Assembly: GCA_025617745.1 (NCBI GenBank)
Contig: CM046853.1
Location: 11,672,974 to 11,736,973, forward strand
Origin: Heliocidaris erythrogramma
Lineage: Eukaryota > Echinodermata > Echinoidea > Camarodonta > Echinometridae
Direction: 5' to 3'
DNA length: 64,000 nt
Shown here: positions 49,480-61,800 of the stretch, one piece after another
How the letters are laid out: each line of letters starts with the position of its first letter
Position numbering within the stretch: the stretch's first letter is position 1
Made by a program: the position numbers and the translations under genes
The notes under the pieces: generated by a model
What the model saw: only the letters and a program-made list of their open reading frames with translations
Told to the model about the DNA's origin: nothing
Database searches by the model: none

Positions 49480-49586
49480 GTTTGACAACTCAACTGCACA
49501 TTACCGGTCTACGTAACGTAGCTAGCTAGCTAGCTGCCTTCAGTCCGGAAATTCAGCGGTGTGTCGCCTTTTTGAGTGCATTGTCG
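49480..49586 (+). promoter_or_regulatory. Candidate promoter / noncoding first exon of SLC35B4
   Basis: Locally CpG-richer DNA ending in TTGTCG|GTGAGT, a good donor. It could supply a 5' UTR exon spliced to the acceptor at 52675. No direct evidence; transcript data would decide. Confidence 0.25.
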
Positions 49587-49825
49587 GTGAGTTTCATCCA
49601 ATTTCAGTTTCATTTAATGATCAGTATATAGAGAAAACCAGTTTTTTAAATGTAGCTTGATAACTGATAAATATATATGTTTAAATATGTGATGTCATCG
49701 TTCTCTAGCCCCGACAATTAATTGTTTAGTTAGTGATTGTCCCATATGTTCAATATGACGTATGGCTAGAGTGCCCAAGTTAACTCCAGGGAGCTCCAAC
49801 GCGCAGCGTTGGAGCTCCAGGCACA

Positions 49826-51217
49826 CCACTCATAGCTACATTCCTATACTTCGTGTGTATAATGTAGGCAGTCATACACCTCATCTTTTTAAAACACCAC
49901 TGCACAAAAGTCACCAATATTCACTCAAAATTGGCATTTAATTTTCAAAAACCGACCCCAAAATATCCAAGAAATACAATAAATTCAACTCACCAATGTT
50001 GGAAAAGATATTTCCAAAAATGAAATCCGTAATTTACTGTTGATTCTCGCGAAACGAGCTATCGGAGTCATTGTGTACATTTCCTGGTCGCCGCGGGCGC
50101 TGACATCTCCCCAAAAGAGTTTTGTCCTCAAAAATTCGGTCCCTATGGCGTACACGGAAAAGTTCTGATTTTCTGTGTGCGCGATCGTAAAGATCGATGT
50201 GCGCTTGCGATCCCGAGTTTCTTCGTGGACAAAAATTATATTGGCCGATTTTAGTGTAAGACATCGGCAGTTTGTAAACAACACGCGATCGCGAAACAAA
50301 TCGGCGGGGATTTCTCCGGTTTTGGACAAGATTTTGACTTTGGATTTTGCTGAAAATATCAAAAGTTCTTCCTAACGGCCATTTGAGGTAGGAGTGAGAT
50401 TTTTAAGGGCTGAATTTGAAAGCAAGTATTTAAAATATTTATCTTATTTTTCCCCCCATACCTTTAGTACATGCGACAGAAAATACCAACTATTTTACAG
50501 TAATGTACCCGTGAGTGAGGCACACCACTCACGGGTACATTTCTGTAAAATAGTTGGTATTTTCTGTCGCATGTACTAAAGGTATGGGGGAAAAAATAAG
50601 ATAAATATTTTAAATACTTGCTTTCAAATTAAGCCCTTAAAAATCTCACTCCTACCTCAAATGGCCGTTAGGAAGAACTTTTGATATTTTCAGCAAAATC
50701 CAAAGTCAAAATCTTGTCCAAAACCGGAGAAATCCCCGCCGATTTGTTTCGCGATCGCGTGTTGTTTACAAACTGCCGATGTCTTAGACTAAAATCGGCC
50801 AATACAATTTTTGTCCACGAAGAAACTCGGGATCGCAAGCGCACATCGATCTTTACGATCGCGCACACAGAAAATCGGGACTTTTCCTTGTATGCCACAG
50901 GGACCGAATTTTTAAGGACAAAACTCTTTTGGGGAGATGTCAGCGCCCGCGGCGACCAGGAAATGTACACAATGACTCCGATAGCTCGTTTCGCGAAAAT
51001 CAACAGTAAATTACGGATTTGATTTTTGGAAATATCTTTTCCAACATCGGTGAGTTGAATTTATTGTATTTCTTGGATATTTTGTGGTCGGTTTTTGTAA
51101 ATTAAACGCCGATTTTGAGTGAATGTTTGTGACTTTTGTGCAGTGGTGTTTTAAAAAGTTGAGGTGTCTGACTGCCTACATTATACACACGAAGTATAGG
51201 AATGTAGCTATGAGTGG
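49826..51217. mobile_element. 1.39 kb palindrome with mirrored open frames
   Basis: Two 692 bp arms (49826-50517 and 50526-51217), each bounded by CACTCAY...TGAGTG, face each other across 8 bp. The arms are nearly identical. Each contains a frame reading inside to outside (minus 49985-50362, 125 codons; plus 50681-51022, 113 codons) starting MIFSAKSKVKILSKTG. The frames differ by a few substitutions; the right one ends early. Confidence 0.85.
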
Positions 51218-51889
51218 CTCCAGGTACAACTATCCAAAGTCGACCTAGCCCATAGAATCATTAGAATCAGACCTACCAGAAAACAGCCTTTTCCTTAACC
51301 TTGCGTTGACTGTACTGATGAAGCATGAATGAGCGTGCGCACACACACACACACACCCTTTCCGAACTCCCTATAATATGGTCGTGATACTATCCCCACG
51401 CTATGGGAAATCGAGTTTGTTTTCCACAGCAGCGGGGATAACTCCAACAGAATCATAATATACTCGTCATATTGTCCCCTCGCAACGAGAAATCTGATTC
51501 GTTTGGAAACGCGGTGGGGACAGTTTCCCAAAGGTTGTTAATAAACTGACATGGCATGGAAGTTTGACTTCCACTTCTATGAAATAAAATTGTGAAATTC
51601 ATTAATTATGCAAATTTATGCAAAATCAACGAAAAATGCTACTTTTCTATTTCACATCGGATTTTGAATCTAATTGTTTTATCTGATGGGGCTTGGTGAG
51701 GGCTTCCAAAATTCTACACAGAATTTCGAAATTCATTAATCATGCCAATTTATGCTAATTTATTCAAAATTAACGAAAAATGCTACTTCTCCTCTATTTC
51801 ACATCGCATTTTGAATTTCGTCAAGACTAGTCGGCATGAATTTTCATGAAAAACAAATTGTAGGGATATATTAAAAGGAGCGAACCTGC

Positions 51890-51970
51890 CTTGCAGTTGC
51901 TTGTGTGGCGCATTTGGATAAACTCTGCGCTTGTCATGTAAGTGACTCGAGTTCGAGTCTCGTCAGGAAT
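51890..51970 (+). mobile_element. tRNA-like SINE head
   Basis: TGGCGCATTTGG (A-box-like, 51905-51916) and GAGTTCGAGTCT (B-box-like, 51949-51960) at tRNA spacing. No flanking body recognised, and the cloverleaf is imperfect. Confidence 0.45.
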
Positions 51971-52142
51971 CAGAATGGATATTCAGTATTGACAAAATTT
52001 TCTTTTGCTGAAATAAAAATAGGGTGAAACTTTGGGAAAATACAAGTCTTAAAGTTGTAGTCTCTCTCAAAGTCTTCGAAAATGGGGCCTCTTGACCAGA
52101 GCCCTACATAAATGGCGCAAGTCCTGCCAGAAAAAAAATATG

Positions 52143-52275
52143 CCCCCCCCCCCCGGGACAATTACCCCCCAGGAAAAATTTACCCCCCCATAAAATCATA
52201 TAATGACGATTACCCTGATATCCCCCCCCCCCCCCCCCGACAACGACCCCCCAGTTGTCCGGGAAGTAATTGTCC
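52143..52275. repeat. GGACAATTACCCC cluster 3
   Basis: C-run-rich version of the repeats at 16840 and 48945, again with an opposite-strand copy at its right end (GTTGTCCGGGAAGTAATTGT). Confidence 0.7.
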
Positions 52276-52755
52276 TGGAATGGAACCATTACTATGTGGG
52301 GCTGTGTCAACTTCGTCGGCTGTCACGACCTCTAAATTGAGGTAAAAACACCAATATAGTCAGCAAAATTCTGAGAAAATACTTCCTTATAAATACATTT
52401 TAGAATGATAAAATATATCTGATTTCATGCCGCATTCTTCAATAGGATCTTTGATCATCTTGATCAAGTGAAATTTTAGGCTTTCTTTGGACGGTGATCT
52501 TGCTCCTTTCCAGCACACATCTGCTAGAGATCACACACTTGCTATGGGAGGCAATTTTTCGTGGTACGAAGGTACGGAGTGCGAGGTTATCTACAATAAC
52601 CTTGCATATGTTTGAGTGACATCAGCTCTTACAATATATTGTATTTTGTAATCTTTTCTCATCTTTAATTTACAGGGCTCTGGTTTTGTGTGTATCTGGA
52701 CAGACTGGACTAACTGTGGTTTATGTGTTGGGATTGAAATTAATCAGTTACAGAC

Positions 52756-52844
52756 ATGGCATACAGTATGTATGTGTATATGGCTATGGCCATGGTGTTT
52801 ATAGGATGTGCTGCTAATGTGTTCTTCTTAGAGCTTATAGTAAG
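52756..52844 (+). CDS. SLC35B4: SLC35B4 exon 1 (coding part)
   Basis: 29 codons plus 2 nt: MAYSMYVYMAMAMVFIGCAA then NVFFLELIV, first transmembrane segment. Donor AG|GTGAGT. A TTTACAG acceptor at 52675 suggests the exon begins at 52676 with 80 nt of 5' UTR. Confidence 0.9.
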
Positions 52845-55800
52845 GTGAGTAAGATCCTCTTCGGTTCTCTTTTTTTCATCAGTGTGGGTATGCTTATCCT
52901 TGTATTGTGAACACTTTAGTGAATTCATGTAGAGAAAATAAATATATAATCATGTATTTCCACTCTTGTGGAAGTTCACATCTGGAATGGTTGAATGTTA
53001 CTTCAATTTTTATGCCTCCGCCCACCGAAGGTGGGTGCCGGAGGCATTATGTTTTCGGGTTGTCCGTCCGTCCGTGCGTGCGTCCGTCTGTCCGTCCGTC
53101 CCACTTCTCGTTACCGCGATATCTGAAGAATCATTTGAGGTAGGAACCTCAAACTTGGTACTAGTATGTATCCCCATACGAAGATGAACTGATTAGATTT
53201 TGGGGTAAGTAGGTCAAAGGTCAGAGGTCACAGAGGTCAATTTACATGAAATTACATAAAAATTCTTGGTTTTTAGCACCGTTACCACGATATCTCAAGA
53301 ACTGTTTGAGGTAAGAACTTCAAACTTGGTACTAGTATGTTTCCCTATATGAAGATGAACTGATTAGATTTTGGGGTAAGAAGGTCAAAGGTCAGAGGTC
53401 ACAGAGGTCAATTTACATGAAATTACATGAAATTCTTGGTTTTTAGCACCGTTACCACGATATCTCAAGAACTGTTTGAGGTGAGAACTTCAAACTTGGT
53501 ACCAGTATGTATCCCCATAGAAAGATGAACTGATTAGATTTTGGGGTAAGTAGGTCAAAGGTCAGAGGTCACAGAGGTCAATTTACAGGAAATTACATGA
53601 AATTCTTGGTTTTTAGCACCGTTACCGCGATATCTCAAGAACTGTCTGAGGTGAGAACTTCAAACTTGGTACCAGTATGTATCCCCATAGAAAGAGGAAC
53701 TGATTATATTTTGGGGTAAGTAGGTCAAAGGTCAGAGGTCACAGAGGTCAATTTACATAAAATTACATGAAATTACTGGTTTTTAGCCTCGTTATCAAAT
53801 ATTTCTAGAAGAGTTTGAGCCATCAACTGAATTTAGGCGGAGGCATATAGGAGACGCAGTCGCATTCATCTTGTTTCCAAGTTATAGAACCGTTTATGTT
53901 CATTCTGAATCATAATTTATCATGACCAATTTTTTATTAATTTTTTTAATACAGTATGGTATTTCATTCATTCAAAGACAAACATAATGGTTGTATTTTA
54001 TTTAGTGTATATCCTTTTCATTTTTTTATGTGAAATCATTGAATCATATTCTTTCTTAATTTAGAATGTTTACCACTGAATTTAATCATGCCAATATGAA
54101 ACAACTTGATTATAAGAGGTACATGTACTAGCAGAAGCAGCCCGTGTACATCCCCGGCCGCTAGCTGTGTTTATAAACGATTAATCACCGTACCGTATAT
54201 TTGTCAAAATGATCAAGTGAATTAAAAAAAACAGTAGGGTAAATGTATTATTTTTTTACTAAGAAGTATTTACAACATTTGAGTATGTGTTATTTATCCA
54301 AATCTTGCATGAGTTCTAAAGAAAATCCATGTTTATCTTGATGAAGACTAAATGATATGGATATAATATTATGTTCGAGTAGTATATCCATGCATAGAGC
54401 TAGAGGGAGCGATTTGATCTTGCCTTGTATCTGTGGATTAAGGCCATGAAAACATAACATGCATAATTAGCGATATGTCCCTTGTGAAGGATACAAAAAT
54501 GAGCAAAAAACGAATTTATTGTCATTTTCTTTTCAGGGGGATTAGGGCCCCCTTATATGGGTCTTGGGATGACCGACGGATTGACTTTACCCTACTATCC
54601 TCCCGTCACCCCAGCACGAGGGGAGATGGGAGTACTATCCTCTATGTATTAATATCATAGTGGAAATATTTTCGAAGGAATTTTTGGTGGGGGGGGGGGT
54701 GCTCCTTCTTTACACCAGGCAACCGATACTCCTAAGTGACGTGATCTCCTACACCTCCCCTCCTCCGAATGATGTCTACAGATCTGTTTAGTCTGTCCTA
54801 TATTTGAGGCGATATAAAATAACATGTTTCCAAAGGTATGAGGGCCATTCTCCCCATTCATGTCAATTTAGTTGTTGATAATAGGAATGATTAATGCGAC
54901 AGTCATGCACCCAAATGTGCGGTTAGGTAAACCCTAAACACTAACCCCAACCCTAACCCTATATATTGTTTTCATTTTGGGTGGCTGTCGCAAAAGGAAG
55001 TTTACCCTATTATATGCTTCCATGATATGAGTAAAAAGTAGAAATAGAATAAATTTAAATAAAGAGTCCTTAAATATTAATTAGTAGCCGAACCCCCCTT
55101 TTTCTTACATGTTCCTTCCTTTCACCTTGTCTCATCGAACATCAATCCCCACAATAAAAAACAAAAACAATTGAAGCACAGAAAGAATTGAGTTCAACTA
55201 AGAAACAGCCTCCCCCCCAAAGTTCAGTTTATAAAGTAAAATTAATTCTTACACTAATCAAACTTCCAAAGGAGCCGAATTTTCACAAAATAATAAAAGG
55301 CAGAAAAGTTTACAGGCACCTGAATCGATCCGAATCGATCGCGACGACCGCTCCCGGGGGATGTCTCATTGAGACCTGTACACCATCCACTTAAATCACA
55401 AAAAATGACCTAATTTGGAACACATTACCGAACTATATTCCCCCCCCCCCCTTCAGCGGATCTTCTTCTTATTATATCTGAATTTGATACCCTTTTTCTT
55501 GACTTTTTTTTAATATCCTAAACGCGTAACCCGGGTTATGCCCTTGTTGCTGAAAAGGTACCCTTTTTATCCATTTTCTTGTACGTGGATGATGCCTGAT
55601 GTACCGGCCCCAATGAGAAATGCTCTCCCTCCCCTTAACCATGAAGCTACAAAGTAATGATGTAACTCTATGCGTGAAACCAAGGAGTTACAGATAACTC
55701 CTTGGTGAAACATAGTACCGGTACAGTACATGTAGAAATACACGTGCACTGTGCGAACGAATAATACGTGTGTTGATGCGTCGTATACATTGAAGCCATA

Positions 55801-58800
55801 CATGTGTACTATATGTTTGCCAAGTAGTAGACATTGAACGTGTACAAACACACAACAGCATGTTGAGCTATGCCAATGTAGAGCACACGTCACGCTGTTC
55901 TTGCAAGGCAATACACCAATTGAGGTTTCTCCCCTTCACAGGTAAAGGGTATGGGTTGGGCATGAAGCTACAAACCCACTTCATGGGTTGACAGAATTAT
56001 TACTCCCTCCGGAAATTCAATGTTTAAATATGAATTTATGAAATATGGACAGCACGTCAGCCCTTATGAAGTGCCTCCCACCACTCTAAGAACCATTCCC
56101 CGCCCGTGGGTACCAAAAGATGGGGATTGAAAGGGGCAGGGGAGACGCCTATTCACACCAATAAAAAGGCCCCAAATCCTTAGCGAGATGTTGAATGTCA
56201 TCTTTTCGGAGAGCATCATTAAACGAGTTCATTAATTACATGTAATTTCTAATGTTGGAGCTCAAACAATTTAATATTGCAGGGTAATTTATGAGAACAC
56301 ATGTTGAAGCTCTACATATTTTAATAAAGATATCAAAGACATGGACATGTATATGTGAAATTTAATGGCAATTGTTGTAATGTGTGTATTTCAGTCACTT
56401 GCATTATATTGATCATATTAGAATATAGAATAAACTAGGTGCAGTGTATTCTTATTTCATCCTGTACTGGCCCCTTTTTTATTTCACTCATTTGTAGTAT
56501 CCTCCTTTAATCTTTTAAACAGTGAATTCCCAGGGAGTGGTAACATCATTACTTTCGCTCAGTTTCTTCTCATTGCTGTGGAGGGATTTGTGACGACCAC
56601 TCAATTTTGCTCAAAGAGACCAGTTATACCTATCAAGTAAGTACATGGACAGGTGGGATGAATCAATTTAATACATTGATCAATCATTTTGCCCTGTTAT
56701 AGGTTATTGTACCTTTCAAATATGTATTTTGATTAAGACCTTTTTCAAAACTTTTGTGGAACTCACCTCATAATATCTTAGAAGAAAAATCACATAAAAT
56801 CCATTCATTTTCTCTGTTTATTTTTTTAACAAGTTCATGGATGTATCAAATGAAAATGGTTTTCATGAATGTGTAAAAAAATATGAATTCAATTTGTATA
56901 CAGTATTCTTTCAAATGAGATTATATGATATCTCCATCCAATCAATATCTGTAAAATATTTGATAAAACTTATTGTTGGTAATGTGTAATCTTTTTGCAG
57001 GTTTTACTTCATCATGGTGGCATTCTTCTTTACTACAAGTGTAGTCAACAATTATGCACTCAACTTTAAAATATCTGTCCCTCTTCATACAATTTTTAGA
57101 AGTGTAAGTACATGTATAAGGAAATTCTTCTTGTAGTTTGTTGATACAATTTATGTAAGAAATAAGATTATTGCCTTGTTGATGTTTTGCTATAAAATGG
57201 AGGAGATTGTTTTCCATGGGAAGGTTCATAAAAAAATACAGTACGAGGTTAAAAGGATATGCCTCAGATACATGTAAGAATATTTCAATTTTTGTCCAAG
57301 TATAGTTTCTGTATTATATATGCCAGTGTGCTACCCTTTTTTGTCTCGCCCACCGGAGGTGAAGGCGAGACTAAGGGATCCAAATGTCGTCCGTCCGTCG
57401 TCCGTTTGTCACAAACGTTATGACAGATAACTTTGCAACCGTCACTCACTTTTCAACCAAACTTGGCTTGTAGATGCACTGAGGGGACCTGCATGTTATG
57501 GTGCCGTTGGAGGTCACATGATAGGGTCAAAGGTCATTTGAGGTCATACGTTAAAGTTTACCTGCAAGACTCTCTTATGACAGATAACTTTGCAACCGTC
57601 ACTCACTTTTCAACCAAACTGGGGTTGTAGATGCACTGAGGGGACCTGCATGTTGTGCCGTTGGAGGTCACATGATAAGGTCAAAGGTCATTTCAGGTCA
57701 AACATTATAGTTTACCCACAAGGCTCTCTTATGACATAACTTTGTATACGTCACTTTCCAAACAGTAATGTATATGCAAGCATAACTTATGTTGCATGGC
57801 AACAGAGATCACGATATTTCTAGTTATCGCATGTGGGCGAGACACATTATCGCTAATGCCTTGTGTTTACAAGTAAATTATCATGTTTTATACATAGGTT
57901 GTGTTCTGCCACTGGTTATTTCCATCATAAATTTCTGTTTTTATAAATTCACAGGGGTCTCTTATAGCGAACATGGCTCTGGGTATCATCATCTTACACA
58001 AACGGTGAGTGTATCAAAAATATATTTTGACTACAATCTTGTAAATTTTGGTATTTTGATGATTCTAGAATAGCTTATTAAACTTAATTGTGTTCAGTAA
58101 TTCGCTTTTCATGTACTCACAAATAAAGTAATGGTTAAGTACCGCTAATCACATAATTTCATTTCAATTCTCTTTCTTTCTCCATGTGTTCTTTAGCTAT
58201 GCTCCATCCAAGTATATAGCTATATTCATGATATCAACTGGAATTTGTGTGTGTACTCTCATGTCAGCCAAGAATGTGGTTAGTGGAATGCTTATTTCTC
58301 AAATCAAACAAAGTAATCATATTCTGACATCAAAATGGAGTCTTACACTTGTAAACTTGCATGCTTAAGTAGTGAAAGATAAAAAGTCATATTTAAAATT
58401 TCGTGAGACAATCTAGAACTGAATTAAAGAAGAAAGTTTCCATGAGTTGTAAGTATCAAATTGTACAGTACAGTCACTATCATTTTCACCTTTTATGAAA
58501 AGAATAACAAAACTAATAGTTGTGCATGTTTGTAATAGAAGTGTATTGACATCCGTGTACATAATTATTATGTATGTGAAATTTAGCATGGAATGACAGA
58601 TGTTTGTTATGGAAACTGAACCTTCCTAAGTTCCTCGCATCAGCTTCTACTCTGTGGAATTTCATAACCATTAGGAATACATCCTCCCTTGACAATTTTT
58701 TAAAAGACGTACATTTTCTTGGAGTAGTGATTCATTTTTCTTTAGATACGTAAATTTTAGATTATTTTATTATATGTAAAGCGTGGAGAGATAACTAGAG

Positions 58801-61800
58801 AATTAATTATTGATTATTATGGGCTGGATATATTCAACATTATTATTATTATCATTATTCATTTCATTTTGTTGCATTTATTTAAAAAAATATATATACC
58901 TTGTCAACATTTTACCTTTTGCCACTCTCCACCCTGGTGTAAATGGGTACCTGAAATGCTAGAGCGCTACATATAAATTTGGCCGCTCGGCTATGACCAT
59001 GGTAATAATGTTGGAGCGCCATGAGCATCGCAGCGTGACGGACCTGTGTGCTATACAAAAAGCCATCATTATCATTATAATCAATATATGTAAAATGATG
59101 TAAATCAAAAGATTAATTGCAGTGATACCGTTTAAAAGCAAAGTACTTGTGAGCAGGGTCTCAATTAAATGGATTAATATTGATATATCAATATATTTTC
59201 CTTACAGGGTGGTGAAGATCAGCCTAAGACAGAGGGATTTGAATCTACCTCAGATTTCATGTTATGGGTTATAGGTAAGACAACCATTGTCAGATTCCTC
59301 TCTTTCTTTCTCTCTATCTCTCTCTCCAGGCTCTCTCCTTTTCTCACAATAAATGTTGCTCTAATCAAAATATCACTAAATACCTCTCTATAGCATTTAT
59401 TTGTATTTATAAGCAATTTTGCTAATACAGTTATGAGGGAGGCATAGTTGTTTGGGGAGCTTGTGTATGTGCATACCAGTACATTTTATCAGTGCTGTGG
59501 TATGATATTGCAAATTGTCATTATATTGGAGTGATTTGTCCATTCTTTATCACAACATTCCTGAGAGACAGTGTAAATATTTAATATGTGGGCTTGAATA
59601 GAAGAAATGAGGAAATTTGATAGAGAGGGGTAGGAGAAAGTACAGATAGGTCTTTTCAGTTTAGAATATTGTTAATGTGGTTTCTTGAGGTCCACAATAA
59701 AGATTATAATTCAACTTGTCTGAAGTGTGCATAGTCATGTCTAATAGGACTTAATAGCTTCTGGAATAAAAAAGGGCAAATAGAAAAAGTGTGTACATGC
59801 ACCCACAGTACACATAGACTCTGGAGTGAAAAGGGCAAATAAAAAATTTGTACATTCATTCTGGAATGACAAGTGCAAATGATAGAGTTCATAATGTATT
59901 GCAAGTCCAAATCTAGATGTCTGTAAAATATAAATACATATCTATTATTAGATATAACAAATAGGTATATTAGATATAGTGAATAAGTGCTAATTTATTT
60001 GCAGACAAGTACCTTATCTTTTCTTTATTCATGTATTAATTTGTGTTCCCTCTATCCAGGTATATGTATGTTGACCTTTGCACTCTTTCTGTCTGCTCGT
60101 ATGGGAATCTTTCAAGAAATTCTTTACAAGAAACATGGCAAACATCCAAGAGAAGCACTTTTCTATTCTGTAAGTAATCAGATTCATCTACTTGAAAGTT
60201 TGTACTTTGAATTTATAGATTGAAGCAGATACACAAGTTTTCTGTTAATACGGTATTTTTCATGCCATTTCACAAGAAAAATACCGTATTAACAGAAAAA
60301 CGGCCAAAACATGTAATTTTACAAGTAAAAAAAAACCTGTTAATCTACAGTTATTTTTTACAGTGTAATGAATTTAAAAATGAATATTTTGTGTTACAGT
60401 TATACATATTTAGAGTAGATGGATAATACATATTTTTTGTACGGTACTTTAGAATTGTGTATTATGAATGGTGCATGTTCATTCATGAATTAGAAAGAGT
60501 TGTGCAAATACAAGATTAAGTACCTTTTATGAGTTTTTAAAGTTAAAATTGACAAAAAATAAGCAACATGTAATTAAAAATACCACCTTCATCAATGGCT
60601 GAAGAAATTTAGCATTTTCTATCAAGAATATCACAAGTCATTCTGTCTCAATTGATTTAGTATACTTAATCCCTATTTTATTCCCTTTATTAGATGTTTA
60701 GCATGTTCTGCTTATACTTTCTGATATGCATAGCATGTAACATAGTTTGCTTTCATTATACCTGCACCATTCTCGACACTTGTGGTTTGTTGTATAGTGA
60801 CTGGTATATAACTAATAAATCCTGTCAGTTTAATAGTTTGTATTTATGTTATTCTTACTACCCATAACATTTAGAATTATGTGGTTTTTTGACCTGATCA
60901 TTGTTTGGAAATGATCAACTTCCTTTTTGACATAGGTTTGGTTTCTTTGAATTAATAGTACATGTAGCTTTATGGAAATATGACAATACAAATATGGTAA
61001 ACATCAAACCATGGTCAAGATATTTAATTGGAATAGTTCCGAGTAAAGGAACCTGTTTTCTGTCATGAAGTACAAAAAATAGTGCACCCAAGTAATGGAC
61101 AAACCTTTGAAACCTGATGAAAAAAGGGTGTCAAGATTATAAACATTCTGCAACATGTGAATTTATGGTTCTTGTTTGTAGCCTTGACTTCAGAGAATGT
61201 TATCATTTTAAATGTGTAGCACATCAAGATTTAAGAACCCTATCCACTTCCGAAGGTTAAGGGCATGGAGAAGAATTGTGTTTCATGATTTTCTGGAATA
61301 AATGGTGTATTTTTCACATTCTGGTATGTGGTTAAGTCACTTATAGATAAATTTGTTGTTGGGAGAATCTTGTAAAATGTAATTATGTCTCACACATACA
61401 TTTTTGTTCTAAGAATTACAAATGAAATTAATTCTATATTATCATTTTATTTTTAAAGTGTGATGTCATATTTGTGTTAATATTGAAAAGAAAATTTTAG
61501 AAAACCATGATTATCAGTGAACAAAAGTGTAAAAAAATAAAGATAATTTTTTTTTTAATCACAGTTCGCTAACGCATAATAATATTTAGATCACAACTCA
61601 CAAGTATGACACATTGTTCCTATGTTAATGCACGTTCAGGTATATTTACATAACTGTATGCAGTATTTTCAAGATGTCTCCCATTAATAGATGTATACAA
61701 GAGAAGCAAATACATTCAGCAATTGTGATTGAAAAATATTTTAGTATATAGTCAACCATGATTGAGGCTTCTTCTCTTAAAAAAATGTTCATATTTAGTT

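Larger units (their letters stand above)
52845..56522 (+). other. SLC35B4 intron 1
   Basis: 3.7 kb. Holds hairpin-ended element 2 (53012-53847), a short inverted repeat with telomere-like CCCTAA bases (~54895-55010), and a C-run near 55440. No alternative exon is apparent. Confidence 0.6.

Noticed and set aside
49985-51022. Treating the mirrored palindrome frames as two real genes
   Set aside because: No recognised domain, one copy truncated, and the frames sit in transposon-like arms; kept as a finding only.
52966-53187. Arg/Pro/Ser-rich frames around the CCGTCCGT run
   Set aside because: Repeats of the hairpin-ended element in several frames, not coding.
54925-54962. Interstitial telomeric repeat
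   Set aside because: Only two clean CCCTAA units among variants, within a small inverted repeat.
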